NCBI GenBank assembly: GCA_033961575.1
Contig: CM066738.1
Span: 91,585,478 to 91,649,477 of the forward strand
Source: Aselliscus stoliczkanus
Lineage: Eukaryota > Chordata > Mammalia > Chiroptera > Hipposideridae
DNA: 64,000 bases
Direction of reading: 5' to 3'
Within the stretch, counting starts at the first letter, position 1, and each line of letters opens with the position of its first letter. The notes under the pieces were generated by a model. It did not search any database. It saw nothing but the letters and a program-made list of their open reading frames with translations, and had not been told where the DNA came from. The position numbers and the translations under genes were made by a program. Of the stretch, positions 39,662-52,307 are shown piece after piece.

Positions 39662-40065
39662 TATAGGGTTTGGTACTATTCATGGTTTCAGGCATCCACT
39701 GGGTGTCTTGGAACATTCCCTAGGGATAAAGGGGAACCATTATATGCTATAATAGAGATGAACCTTGCAAACATTAGGCTAACTGAAAGAACTCAGTCAT
39801 GATAGGCCACATATTATATGAGTTTATAGGAAATGGCCAGAATAGGCAAATATATAGACAGAACATTGATTAGTGGTTGGCCAGTGCTCGGGCTGTGACA
39901 AATGGGGAAATTGGGGGTGGGTGACTGCTAACGGATATGGGATTTCTTTGGGGGGATGAGGATAATGTTCTAAATTAATTGTATTGATGGCTGCACAACT
40001 CGATGACTATACTACAAACCAATGAATTGCACATACTGAATGAGCAAATTGTGTGATAAACATTA

Positions 40066-40450
40066 TGGGCTGAATTGTGTCCCCCACACAAAATCTCAGA
40101 ATGTGTCCTCACTTGCAGATGGGGTCTTTACAAAAGTAATCACGTTATAATGAGATCATAAAATGGGGCCCTAATCCATTATTACACATGTCCTTACGAA
40201 AAGGGGAAATGTGAACACAGGCACGCGTAGACAGGTGACAGTGTGAGGAGACGCAGGGCAAAGATGGCATCTGTAAGCCAAGGAAAGACCTGGAACAGAT
40301 ACTTCCATCAGAGCCCTTCGAAGGAACAAACTCCGCTGACACCTTGATTTCAGACTTGTAGCCTCCAGATCATGAGAAAATACGTTTCTGTTGTTTAAGT
40401 CACCCAGTTTGTGGAACTTTTTGTACAGTAGCCCCAGCCAACTAAAACAA
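40066..40450 (+). mobile_element. MaLR-type LTR relic
   Basis: The segment runs from 'tgggctgaattgtgtccccc' through 'ggggccctaatccattatt', 'gtccttacgaaaaggggaaat' and 'cagacttgtagcctccagat' to 'ttctgttgtttaagtcacccagtttgtgg' and ends CCAGCCAACTAAAACA. This is the solo-LTR layout of ERVL-MaLR elements. It splits the L1 3' end, which resumes at 40451 ('atgtaaattatctctcaataaag'). Confidence 0.85.
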
Positions 40451-40494
40451 TATGTAAATTATCTCTCAATAAAGGAACTACCAAAAAACAAACG

Positions 40495-40590
40495 ATATGC
40501 TGTCTACAAGAAACTCACTTCAAATGCAATAACATAATTAGGTTGAAAGTCACAACTAATCTAGACACATGCAATCGTATGGTTAACAAA
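40495..40590 (+). mobile_element. L1 ORF2-derived fragment
   Basis: The text 'gctgtctacaagaaactcacttcaaatgcaa' followed by 'aggttgaaagt' matches a conserved part of L1 ORF2. It is short and broken. Confidence 0.6.
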
Positions 40591-40599
40591 AACAAAAAA

Positions 40600-43500
40600 A
40601 TCCTAGCCTTCCTGAAACCTACATTTAGAGGAATAGCTGGATGTACCAAAGAATGTGGGTCAAGTGGCTGGAGAAAGGGAAGGTTACACAACGTCTCCAT
40701 TTCCAGGGAGAAACCAGAGAAAAGGCGCTCCTGAAGACAGAAAGAGAAGTGTGTTGTTACAAAAAAACAAGGAATGGAAGGAACTGAGTCAAATGCAGAT
40801 GTGCAAGTTAATCAAGGTCAAGTCCATGGAACTTGACATTTATGTGCACACTTTTCCATCAGCAAGAATTCGAGCAGTGTGATTCCATCCTGTCAACTAC
40901 CTTCCAGAATCCCCAAGATGCTATTCCTGTCATTCTTTTGTTGCGTCCACTTGACATAAACTCAGCCCTGAGTAAAGAGGCTTTACCAAGGAGCACTGCT
41001 GAAGAAAAGCCCCCAGGTAAATGCATACCACTGGAAGCTTCTAGTGTCCAGCTCACTGCTGCTCTTTTCTAGTCCCTTCTTGTTCCCATTCTCTAGGATC
41101 ACTGTTTCAAACGGTCTCTGCTGTCTTTGTACCATCCTCACTCTCTCTCCACTTCTGGAACTGGCCATATCACTTGGTCCTCAAAGATATGAAAGCAAAA
41201 CCACTGGATGAAAACTTTCAACTCTTGCCACTCAAACGACACACATGCCTTTGTCCATCCCTTCATCTGCCTCTGATATGGATCTGAACTTCCCCCTCCT
41301 GCTCGGGAACCTAGGTGTACCAACGATCTTGGCCAACCCCTCCCATACTCTCCAAATTTTCACCCCCCCACTCTGATTGCATGCCATTATCCAATTAGCA
41401 TTCATGACACTCAAGCTTCACCCACATTCAAAATAAATTCCCTCAACCACACAGTTCTATCGCTGCCTCACCCTTCATCACAGCCAGTTCTTGAGTTATC
41501 CGTGTCTGCCCACTTCATTCCTTTGCAGTCCTCCCTCATCCCACTGCATCCTGGATGCATCCTTCATCATGTCACTGAATTTGTTCTTGATGAAATTACT
41601 AGATATGGCTTGGTTGGTAAAGCCAAGGAAGAGCTAGATTACCATAATTCTTAAATTCTAAGGAGCATATTCCCTCCTCCCCCCACCCATTTTAATGGGC
41701 TACATCTTACAACCCATGGGATTGAAAGCAATGGGTCAGTTTAATTTTTGTTTACATAATCTTAGAATCAATTAGTTATAAATTCAATCAGCGTTTCTGA
41801 AGTTTTTTTTAAAAAATAAATGGCTACTTTATTTTTACATTATAGCAAAAGCTTGTAACTCCACTCGTCCTGAAATCTATTCTTTTGGCCTATGATACCA
41901 CTCCAGATGACAGCACACCTTGTCTCAGCTGCTCCTTCTCTATCTCCTCCGGTTCCTTTCCTTTTCTTCTCTTACTCACCAACTTCTCTGAATAAGCTCT
42001 TGTACTTTCATGGTTTTAGTGCCGCCAATATGCTGTTGGATAAGCCTGTAGGTCATCTAATGGCATGTAGGCACGACTTCCAGAGACATCAGGTTAACGG
42101 ATTCTTGTTCCAGTTCCCCAGTACTGAGTCCACTAATGACTTTGGTCAAATTGTTAGCCTAGAGACTGAGGGTGAAAAATCCAGAATGTTTACCCCTGCG
42201 ACTGTATTGTGTAACTCAGTGGAGCATACCTGCCTTAGACGAAGTATTCCTCAGTATACAGACAACATGCAGAATTTCCCCAGCCTTATACATACAGTAG
42301 GCTGGGTCCACCAGGGGTCACTTAGGCTTTCAGGCTACTCGCACATTATCATCCCCACTGTGTGCATTGCCCAACTAATCCCCCATTCCTGGCTCATGCC
42401 GCAGGAAGATCTTGGAGTCTAGTTCAGTGCACTGACTTCTTCCCAACTCTCGAGCACCTTTCACCTCTATCATCTGCCCCAAACCTGTACCCCCTTCCTG
42501 TTTTCCTCTCTTGGTGAACACCTGCTATTCAGGTATTAAAATGACTTCCACAGTCAGCATAAGTCAAATACAAAGTTACCCACCATTTTTTCATTAAGAT
42601 CTTTATTGAGCACCTACTATGCACCACACCTCGTTGGGCGCTGGGAAGCAAGTGAAATAAGTTATCACCCCTGCCCTCATGGAGCTTACAATCTAGTAGG
42701 GGAAACAGTACACAGAGAACCGATACATAAACACAGATATACAGCGATGTGATACAGTTAGGAAACACCTTTTTAGACAGAATGATCAGGAAAGGCCTCT
42801 CTTGTGGTTAGCTGTATTTGAAGCCTGGTTCCCCACTTATAAGCTGCATGACCTAAAGCAAGTAACTCAGCCTCAGAATCTGTTGTAAAACGGAGATAAG
42901 CATACCGAACTCAACAAATGCTCACTGCTCTTAATGACTATGAGAACTCCCCAATGCCTTCTCACTGCTTTACAAGGCCCTTCGTGATTTCTTACATAAC
43001 TATTCCTGAGCAAATTTCCAGCTATATGGAACATGTTCGATCCTCTTTACTGGACAAATCTCCAAATCAACTCTTGTTCCCTTTTGTATGCTACTTCCAT
43101 GAAGTTAGTTGTATCTATGTGCTACTGTAGAACCCTCTACCGTGCCTTTTACTGTTGTATTTTAATCCATTAAATCTACTCATCTGCATATTCTAGTGGA
43201 GTACAGCTTTGGTTAAAGTAGGTACCTCTCCTTCTCGTGTTCCAAGTGCCTGATTCAATGCCTGGCACATAATAGGACCTCCAGTACTTGATGACTGAGA
43301 CTCGTAAGCCAAAAGCAGCTGCAGAGGTGAGACATGGAGGAAAAGGGCAAGTCTGATGGAAGTTAGGCATGAACACGGCAGAAGTCAAAAGTCTATGTGG
43401 CTAATTGGCTTTCAGGCCCACCTCATCCTGAGACGGGAATAAAGATGAAGCTGGGCTCAGGTGGAGAGAAATAAGGCTGAAGTACTGGATCTTCTGATTG

Positions 43501-45520
43501 AATTATAAAGCAAAGTCATCTGCTGAGAAGAGTGTGATTTACTAAGTGGTGAGGTTTGTAATAACCGATGACAAGGGCAGAAGAACCATGCAATGCCAAG
43601 TCTAAGGACTGACAGGTGACTGAGGGAGGGGTGAGGATATGTCCAAGACTGTGATATGGAGCACTCTAGGCTGAACAAGTACAGAGAAAACAAGGAGCAA
43701 AACAGCGCACGTTTCAGTAGAAGAAAATGGTGGAGGGGAGACAACCAAAAACCACAGGTTAAGCTGGATGGGCCATTCATAAGAACACAGAAGATATTGA
43801 GAGTGATGATAGAATTAGTGATGGTAAAAACACCATGTCAGGAAATGAAGCCTTCAGTCAGACTGTACAGGTTCCTTACTTGGTAGTAGTAGTGGATAGT
43901 ATAACCTCTTGGCATGGGCTGCAAAGGGCCAGATTTTGTCAGAGGCTTTGGAGAAATTTAGAAATTATGATAGAAGGGCAGCAATGACCACCTCTTGAGT
44001 TATGTGGAATGTGAACACAGACCACACTGATGAAAGAGGCAGGATATGGCAGGACTTCAGGTGACAGCCACATTTGTTAAGTACGGCAAGCCAGCCAGGC
44101 AAGAGAAAAATGAAAAGGTATGAAATGCAGCCGAGCATGGTTTAGGGAGGGCGGGTGGGTAGCCAACTGCGAGTGGCTAGAATATATCCAGAATGGAGAC
44201 AAGGTGAAAATCAAGGACAAGGGAAATCTGCAGTTCTTAAAAGACTGAAAACAAGATTCATGGATGCCTTCTTTCTAAAACCTCATGCTTAACAGCAAAC
44301 TCCTTGTCTCCCCTAAAAGACTCAGGCTTCAGAAAGGGACTCGGCTCTTACTCCCATACCCATTCAGATACTGAATCTGGAGACCCTTTGAAATGGCTTT
44401 AGCATCCACTCCTCCTGTATTCCTGCGGCCATCATCTGAAATTGGTTCTCCTAATTTTATGTCTAGGTTCCCGTATTGGTCTCCTAAATAGTGTACCTAC
44501 TGAACGCCACTTCAATTTAGTCAGAGGGCTTCTGACTAAAGCCCAAGTCCACTGTGAAACTGACCTAAATCTGTTTCATTTATAAAATGGGGTCAAAAAT
44601 CATTTTCCTTTGAAGGGTTATTGTAAGGAGGTTCTTAGCACATTTATTAGTAGGTAAGAATTCTTGATTTTTGACAATTTGATTAGCAGCCCTTTGAAGT
44701 CTGGGACCAGATCATTTATACTATTGTATCTCACAAACTTACGAAACACACTGAATAAATTTGTTGAATAGCTTGATGGGAGGCCAAAATAAGAGGCACA
44801 TTCTACTTTATAACACAAAACTCATCATTTAAAAGAGTTAAACTCTGAGAACTCAAAAGCATTAAAAGGCACTCAGAAATAAAAGCAGTTTGGGAAATAA
44901 TGAACGTGGTATGCCAATCAAGAATGCACCTTGACCATCTCAAAATAGCAACCTGTTTTTCTTTCCCCACAGTTGCCCTTAGAATACCAAGACCTGATTG
45001 AAAACACACAAAAATACAAAGTGAAAAACAAAGCTTGGCCCAGCTTTTGTTGCTGTTTCAGCCTTACCACATTTCCAGTTTGTGTTGGGTTGCCTTTGGC
45101 TCAGGAGATCCTACTGGCTTTGGGGAGCCCCAAAAAGCCAAAATGGAGCCTACAGGAAGAGGAAAAGAGAACTGGCTACTAAGGGCTGGTGCTAGGCACA
45201 AACAGCATTTTTTTTTTTTTAGGTCAAAGATTTCTAAGAAAGAAAGAAAAATGTACTCTGGCAATGGGCTACTTCATGTACAAGTAAAACTGTGTGAAAA
45301 ATCATTTGGATAGCCATATACAGTATATAGGTGTCTCTGGAACATGTCAGCTAGATATATTTGAAATGGGACAGCCCACGAAAATCTCTGGCAATTACAT
45401 CCAAATGAGCCCAGCTCACCAGGGTCAGGAAGGCAAAGGGTCATAGTGCAGATGCCTGCATAGGTATGTTCGTAGAAAATACAATCAGACCATCCTCTCA
45501 TATCACATGGTTGGAGTATA
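40600..45520. other. Intergenic DNA between LINE debris and PIAS2 3' end
   Basis: No gene is recognised. A MIR-like relic is visible at 42800-42950. An old repeat of the 'attgagcacctactatgcacc' type lies at 42595-42760. C/T-rich old debris lies at 41060-41600. A 176-residue open frame at 41892-42422 lacks any recognised domain, codon signature or splice context and is not called. Confidence 0.45.
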
Positions 45521-45840
45521 AATGTCCAATGGGGAAAGATGCTATAAATCATGGCACATCCACACAATAGAATATCATGCAACTAATAAAGGTTGACATA
45601 GTGTTTAGTGACATTGAAGAATGTCTTTTTGAGAAAAAGACCAAGATACAAATTATCCTAAGAATGAATGAAACTATGTAAAAACATGCACAAGAGACTG
45701 GCAAGAAATATGCAAAAATGTTAGTGCTTTGTTCTCCCCACCACGTAATAGAATTATAGGCAATTATTATTTTTCCTTATACTTTTCTGTGTTGTCTAAA
45801 TTTTCCATAATGAGAATGTATTACTGGCATACACAGAAAC
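45520..45840 (+). mobile_element. L1M-type 3' end
   Basis: The segment has 'acacaatagaatatcatgcaac', then 'ttatttttccttatacttttctgtgttgtctaaattttccataatgagaatgtattac', the typical 3' end of old L1M elements. It lies just beyond the probable PIAS2 polyadenylation site. Confidence 0.7.
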
Positions 45841-45869
45841 AAAAACATTCTTGAATCAGGCAAGGATTA

Positions 45870-48800
45870 CAGAATGCGCATTTTTATACAGCTTTATTTG
45901 TTTCTGCTAGGCACTGGTGTGGTTCCTAGCAACAAATGACAAAAAAAAAAAAAAAAAAAAAAAAGGCTTACAAACCAGTGATATATTGACAGTAGCATCA
46001 GACTCTTAAAAAAGTAGAGAAATTCTTAAAAGTCTTTTCTGCAACTTTCACTATATGTAGAACTGTAGCAAAAAGATGGCGAATCAGGTTGACCCACCAA
46101 TCGCCAATCTAAATGTCAACACCAAGCTCCCACAGCAAATGGATCCAGGACCAATAAACACAATGTGAAACCCAAGTTTAAATGGCACACTTATCTACAT
46201 TTTCCAAGATGAAAAAAATTAAGAAAATAGAAGTGTTTACCAAAAAACCAAAACCAACAGTTACGTGGTTTTTACCAACTAGGGGCTAGAGAGAAATAAT
46301 GGCATACCTGAGAATTAAACTACTGCGTTGTAAAAATCAACTTTATTGAAAAAAACAAAATGTAACTAATAAGGACTTTATTGGCAGAAGAAAAACCAAA
46401 AACTTGAAGAGTGTCCAGGATTGGTCTGAAGATAGGATGTTTGAATGGTCTGAATCTCAGCCAAAACAGTCTGTTGAACACCACTTGAAATCCAACATCT
46501 TATCTTTCTTCAAATTCCTTAAGATGCTACTCTAGGGAAACTTGTTTTACACCAAGAGTTATAGATCAGTTTGTTTATACTTACCATCTCTAATCATATT
46601 TTCCTTCTAGCTTTCCTGAAACATATACGATAAATGCCACATAACCTAAAGTCATCTCTACTGTTTTATTTGTCCTTTATAATCATCCTAGGACAGATGC
46701 TAAGTATTTATACCTTCTGTGCAGAAATGCAAGTAAAATCAAGTGGCTCACCTAAGGGTCAGAAAGTTTGTGACTTTCAGCAAATCTTAGTTGTGAAGCT
46801 GTATTCAGCACCAATTACACCGTCAGGAGTTACCAAAGCAAGAAAAGCCCTTAATATTTCTGTGTGAATCAAGGTAGCAATACAGGTTGGGTAGGTGTTT
46901 GTAAGAGGCTAGGAACTGCAATTCTTTTCCTTAAATGAGATGCTCCATGTACATAATCACTGGTTGGCTGACATCTAAGTAACAGCTAAGACAACCTCCT
47001 CTGAGACTGCATTATCCTGGGCTTGGTTGAGCAAAACTCTGGGCTAGGAAAATCACCTGCTAAAAAGTTAGGATCTTGGTAAAAATATTTAGTGACCACA
47101 GTAAAAAAGGGATAATGGCTTCATAACTATGCTGTTGTCATAAGGCTAAAGACAGAAAGAAAAGTACTCACCTTCAAAGATACATACACAAAAGCCCCAA
47201 TTTTAAGATTACAAATTTAAAAGTGCATTTTTTAAAATGGTAAGTCACCTGTATGAGATAAATTAAGAAATTTATACGCAATTTCAGTGTAAAGCACCAA
47301 AAACAAACACTAAAACTGTTCACATAAAATATCAAAAAGGAAACAAATCACAACTCTAAAAGCAGAGAGGTATCGGTTACAAGAACCACGTAAATAAACT
47401 AATTTCTATTAATAATTTCATTTACCTTATAAAACTCTGTTGGTTAAATTGGGAAGGAGTCTCAGAATCTAATGGGTAACAAAATGATAACAAACATACA
47501 TCATTTCTTTATTAACTAATTATACCACACAAATCAGGTTACTTTTTCTGCTTACAGTTAACAGGAATTGCATCTGTATTTAAAGCAGCAACATTAAATC
47601 TTACTATGAAGAAATTCTATATCTGGACCAAAGGACTGTAACATGGATTGGAAATCTAATGACATGAAGACAGAACTGGCAACTATGGTGCAACTACTGT
47701 GATGTTTGTTTTCCATGTTTTCAATAAGCTGCTCTCCTAAAAAGGGACAATACATTAAGTGGATGATGTAGCCAAAGAAGGGATGATATAGAAAATCGCA
47801 TGAAATTAAATCAGTACAAAAGGTGTCACAGAGGCCATGAAAACATGAGGTGTAAAAACCGAGCAGTGACAAGTCAGCTCCGTGCAGCTGCACCCATCCT
47901 TAAGTAACGCGGCCTTATTCAAACTGAAATTGGAACTTTTCATCTGGGCGCTTCAGCTTGAGAATCAGTCGTTTATAAAAAGGTTTTATCTTTAAAGTAG
48001 ACACAGCTTGGGGAGAGAAAGCTAAACACTGGGAAAGTATTAACTCCTTGAGAACTCAAAAATTATTTAGGAAGCCAAATGAAGCAAAGGGAAATATAAA
48101 ATTTGGATGAAAATGTTTCTCTAAAGCTCAGTTTCCTGAGGATTTAAAACACATACTGTAAGACAGCTGTTTTCAAAGTGGGATTCAGGCCCATCTCCCA
48201 ACTCTTACTTGCTTGAATTCAAACATTTCTGTTTTCTTCTGTGGTTTCAGTTAAGATTTCCTTTTTAAGAAAGAAAATCTGATGCCATCCCTCTCCCTGG
48301 CTGTGTTCTGAGTTTGAAAATGATGGCTCTGAGACAGGTTACATCGGTGAGAAATATGATCAGAGATCTACAACATAGCGTGTCAGTGATACTAAGGTCT
48401 GAAAAGTTTCAGCAAACATTTGAATATTATTCTGTGAAGTAAATGAGCAAAAGAAGTCCTTAAGAGGAAATTAAACATTATTCTCACTACCCCTAAATCT
48501 GTTCTTCCACTGCCCCCAAACTCTTCAGTATTTCTGGAAAGTATGAACAAAATTCTAACCAACTTCCCAGCCACACCTTACTCCAAAAACATTTCATTCA
48601 ATGGCTGTATAGAATTTCTTTTTTTTGAGAAAGCAAGCCTCACATGTATAGAAATCCCTAGAATGAGAATGTTCAATTACCAAAGATTACACATATTGTC
48701 ACGGTGGAATCTGCATAATGCTCAACATACCCACTATCAAAGAGCAGCCAGGTTCTAAAGCTTCACTCTGCATTCACTAGAAAACAATATCAAAGGGAAA

Positions 48801-49398
48801 AATTCGTACACAAAGGCCATTTTTCTTTGATGGAATCAGGAAGAAAAGTGGAACTGCAGAAGAAAAGTGGAACCCAAGCTTTGGCCACTTATCAAGACTT
48901 CATTACTTCAACGAAATAGAACAAATCTCCGTGGAAAGGACGCATTCGGCAAACATAACTTCTTTCCATATATTTTTCTTTCACATCGGGTTAAACAAAA
49001 GTTGCTGTCATTTTAGAATCATTGATTACATCTTTTTTAATTAGAAAAAAGTTTACTTGAACATTTACATAATTTTATTGCTGATTACAACAAAAATTTT
49101 TTTTAACTGATTTGAAGAATCCATCCGGTCACATATGAAATTGAAATCGACCTCCCAAGAAGGTAGTTATGGCTGACTGCATCTGATGCTCAGAGTACAG
49201 CATGAGTAAGAAAAATCCTGTGTGTCATTTGGTTCTTGCTGCAGTCATCTGTGTTCATCTCGCAGAAAGCAAAAGAATCCATTTGACGTTTCAATAAATA
49301 TCAAAGTAATTGTTACCAAAAAAAATAGCTTCCACGGACCAGAGATCCAAGAAAGAGCAGTTTTGATGAATGATTCCTAGAATCGAGTGAGTCCTCCT
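45870..49398 (-). other. PIAS2: Probable PIAS2 (beta isoform) 3' UTR
   Basis: The interval follows the PIAS2 stop codon on the minus strand. It is mostly free of recognisable repeats apart from a 24-bp poly-A run (plus strand) at 45941-45964. Minus-strand AATAAA hexamers occur at about 49074-49079, 47504-47509, 46376-46381, 46339-46344 and 45892-45897. The last is followed by a GT-rich stretch (minus-strand 'tgtttttgtttctgtgtatg'), making the end near 45870 the best candidate. The length of the UTR is inference; several alternative ends are possible. Confidence 0.5.
45890..45900 (-). terminator. PIAS2: Candidate polyadenylation signal of PIAS2
   Basis: The minus strand reads caAATAAAgc, followed about 40-60 bases later by U/GU-rich sequence. 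The sequence beyond is an L1 relic, consistent with leaving the transcript. Confidence 0.4.
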
Positions 49399-49578
49399 TT
49401 AGTCCAATGAGATGACGTCAGGGATGTTACTTCCGCTGCTGGTAATGAGCCCTGTCTCACCCCTGCTGCTGGATGAGCTAACATGAGTACTGCTCTCATG
49501 GGGGCTGCTGGTGGTGACAGACGCACTGCTTGCTGTTAAGGGTGAGGTGAGACTATCCAAAAACATAGGAGGACAGTA
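49399..49578 (-). CDS. PIAS2: PIAS2 terminal coding exon, beta isoform
   Basis: The exon encodes the last 59 residues (YCPPMFLDSL... to ...IPDVISLD) and a TAA stop at 49401-49399. A minus-strand acceptor CAG lies directly before the first Tyr codon at 49578. PIAS2 (PIASx) is a nuclear E3 SUMO ligase and STAT/androgen-receptor coregulator; its catalytic SP-RING lies in earlier exons. This tail is very rich in Ser and Thr (25 of 59), including five consecutive Ser. It ends in DVISLD, which fits a hydrophobic SUMO-interaction-like core next to acidic residues. The exon starts in phase 0 after the 38-bp exon. Together with upstream exons it gives the same C-terminal length as the 621-residue human beta form. 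A few residues appear to differ from my memory of human. Confidence 0.97.
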   Translation of the reverse strand, partial: YCPPMFLDSLTSPLTASSASVTTSSPHESSTHVSSSSSRGETGLITSSGSNIPDVISLD

Positions 49579-52269
49579 CTGCTTGAAACAAACAATGATG
49601 CCGATGAGGAAAAGGCTACATTGATTTTTAAATAAAGAGACTAGAAATTGTTAGATATGCACAAGTGAGAGCCACATGTTTAAATCCCAGGGGGATTTAA
49701 AATTTCCTCAAAACTCACGTCTTTGGATGGAGGGTGGCATGAATTTAGTTATTTTACATTATTTAGTGAATGCAGCCTATTCTTAATTCTCTCAAAACTT
49801 ACAGAATTTGTTTGTTGACTAAGTATATAAGTAAAATTACAAAAATGTCAACAATAACTAAGTTATTTAATAGTAAATACTGGCTCCACAATTTATTGAC
49901 TCATAGTTAACCTCAACAAGAATTTGCTCGCTAAATGCATTTGCACCAGGTTTAAATCACACTGCAAAAGGCCAGTAAATACTTATTTTTAATGATATTA
50001 AGCAGACATGCTAATACAAACTTCAATAATTCTTTCAAAATTAAGTGTCCATTAGACCCTTTAGGAATAATGTTAAGACCAATCAGCTAAACGGTGGCTT
50101 TTGACTCCCTTTGTACATACATGTAACAATACTTGTGTAATTACAAGGACATATCATTCATTCTAAAATAGACTACATGGTAGCTAACTACCACAGGATG
50201 CTCAGAAGAGAATTATCTCATGTAATCACAAAATTTTGGAATAAATCTTAAATGAGATCTAATCTAATCTAATATTCCTTGTGATGCTTGCTTGACAACC
50301 CTCTCCAAGAATTCATATTTCGTTTCCTTACCATCTTGGTTGCTGATTCCTAAACAAATTCAAACCTGAGTTGAATACTCTAATACTGACCAAGACGAGT
50401 AGAGAGAAAGAGCTAAAAGCTTTTTCACATCACCGTGTATTATGTGAAAAACAACTACAGTGACTTCAGTAAAATAAGTGAGGTCTAGTATATACTAAGA
50501 GATGTCCTTTAGATTGATAGTATGAAAGGTCTGTAAGCATAACTCATCAATATTATCAATACTATCATCAGCTATCACTACAGATACTGTTATAGAACAA
50601 GAATTTGAAACTGAGGTTGTTTACACTATATCATCTTCAAAAAGATATGGGAATGACAGCCCCATAGTTAAGTGGCTAGTCAGTGGAAGAACAACAACCA
50701 AAATCCAGGCTGCCTTTCAAAAAGGTAATTTAATGTTTAGGATGGATAATTGTCTTGGTTCGTCAATAAAGTGAATGCCAATGCACAAGAGATCCAAGGG
50801 ATATTAGTTAAGAGGAAGAAGGAACAGTTCTTAAAGTTTCTAAAGAGTTCTAAAGAAAGTTGAACTTTCAGGTATTATTAAACTTCTTTAAAAGTCAATC
50901 AATTTCTAACTTTCCACCAAAATTGGGAAAGAATCAGGAAAAAAGGCCTAGAAACTTACATTTTATTTCTATTACCCCTGAGGCAGGTTGTGACTGCCTA
51001 CTAGTAAAAAAGCACTCTATTTCATTTGTAAAATGAATGCCATTATAGATGCTCCAGTCCTGCTTTCAACAGGCTTGATGCCTTGAATTTTTATACTCGG
51101 GTTCCGAGTATTTTACCTCTAACTGTATCCTTTATGTGTAATCAGCACTTATCTGCCCAAGGATAACACATTTTGGGGGCAATATGGACGTAAATTACAA
51201 GTCTAAAGATTCTAAAGAAAACTGAAGGTATACCCTCACCCTTCTACTGGCTTGTCAATACGTTAGCCTGACACTTAGCATGCCAAACAGCACTATGAAA
51301 TCACAATCCTCTAGATTCCAAGATCTTATTTTTTAAAAGGATGATTCACATAAAAATATCAGTAATACTTCAAGCCTGAAGAATCCATTTCCTAAAAAAA
51401 TAATATCAATACTTTTGCTATACATAGAATCTACTCATAGGGTCAACTCAGAGTGCGAAGAAGAAATTCCTCATTCTGTGCACACTCCCTTGGGCTCAAA
51501 TTTCCAGTGTTGTCTGTGTGATCAGAGTATTCCAACAGGAAGCCGATACAAGACCGGCAGTTGACGGATTCTGACCAGCCTATGAACCGGTGATCCACGT
51601 TCCTCCTCTAAATTCCCTATCTCGACATTTCTCTCAAACTTGCTTTCTCATTGTTTCCCTCTCCCCTTTGGCTTTCCCAGCTTTCCCTCCTCTGTTCTGC
51701 CTCTGCTATATGCCTGTCAATGGAGTCCATGTTCACTTGGACTTCATGTTGGGACTCGGGTATCCCTGAGTTTCTTATCCCTGACAGAGAAAACAGGAAC
51801 AACTGGTGTATAGCAACTTTAGACAGGGGCTTCCCAAAGTCTGAATCTGATTGCCTTTAAAAACAAGGAAGAATCAAGATAATGATTCGTCAGTTTAATC
51901 AGCTTCAGTTACTTCCGAAGTACAGAACAAGTTGTTTTACAATTATTTCTGGAAAGTTTTAATTTCGTCATGTAGCACTGCTTCCCTTCATTTTAATGAC
52001 TCAAATGCTTGTACGAAATGCCAACTGATTATTAAACTAAATAGAATATAATTAAAAATTCAGGTAGTAAAGCTAAAGTATCATGAACTGAAAAACAGTA
52101 ACTTTATTCCTCCAAATAAAATTGTGAAATATTCATAAAGCACCTCCTTTCCATCAATTTAAGTAACTGAGAGTTGACTGTCCTGATTTTATGCAACTGG
52201 TCATTTTTAGTTAGTATGACATAAGCAACAATCAAATGCAAATTAGTTGCTTAAATTCAGGATACATAC
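49579..52269 (-). other. PIAS2: PIAS2 last intron (beta)
   Basis: The intron is bounded by donor GT at 52269-52268 and acceptor AG at 49580-49579 (minus strand). It is AT-rich, with no clear young transposon. The segment 51430-51850 is less AT-rich and has two short open frames but no recognised product. Confidence 0.9.
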
Positions 52270-52307
52270 CTGGGGATCAACTGGAATAAGGGAAAGAAAA
52301 TCCAAAC
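52270..52307 (-). CDS. PIAS2: PIAS2 38-bp coding exon (beta isoform only)
   Basis: Minus-strand acceptor TTTTAG precedes the exon and donor CAG|GTATGT follows. The 38 bases supply two bases of a split Gly codon and 12 residues, LDFLSLIPVDPQ. This exactly matches the PIAS2 beta C-terminal region and keeps the frame from the 140-bp exon to the 180-bp terminal exon. It is skipped when the upstream alpha terminal exon is used. The peptide is hydrophobic, with a Leu-rich short segment. Confidence 0.96.

Larger units (their letters stand above)
39101..39741 (+). mobile_element. Tigger/pogo-like DNA transposon, internally deleted and itself interrupted
   Basis: The left part reads 'tatccgcagttttcgctttccaccatttcagttacc', 'gtcagtcacttagtagccgagac' and 'cttaataatggccccaaag'. 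The right part reads 'tttggtactattcatggtttcaggcatccactggg'. These are the two ends of a pogo-type (Tigger) element. The host L1 continues on both sides at a TA. Transposase coding sequence is almost all deleted. Another TA-flanked element lies inside at 39453-39661. Confidence 0.8.
38097..40064 (+). mobile_element. L1M-type LINE with 5'-UTR-like and 3'-end pieces, interrupted
   Basis: A GC-rich, repetitive 5'-UTR-like part lies at 38100-38690. A 3' end follows at 38880-39100 ('catagcagcattattcctaatagtc', 'ggatggataagcaaagtgttg', 'atggaatatgaattggcc') and 39742-40064 ('ctaactgaaagaactcagtcatg', 'ctgcacaactcgatgac'). The middle of the element is missing. The 3' end is split by the Tigger-like insert at 39101-39741 and then by an LTR at 40066. 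Confidence 0.75.

Noticed and set aside
41892..42422. 176-codon plus-strand open frame
   Set aside because: No recognised family or start context; it lies in C/T-rich old debris and looks like chance.
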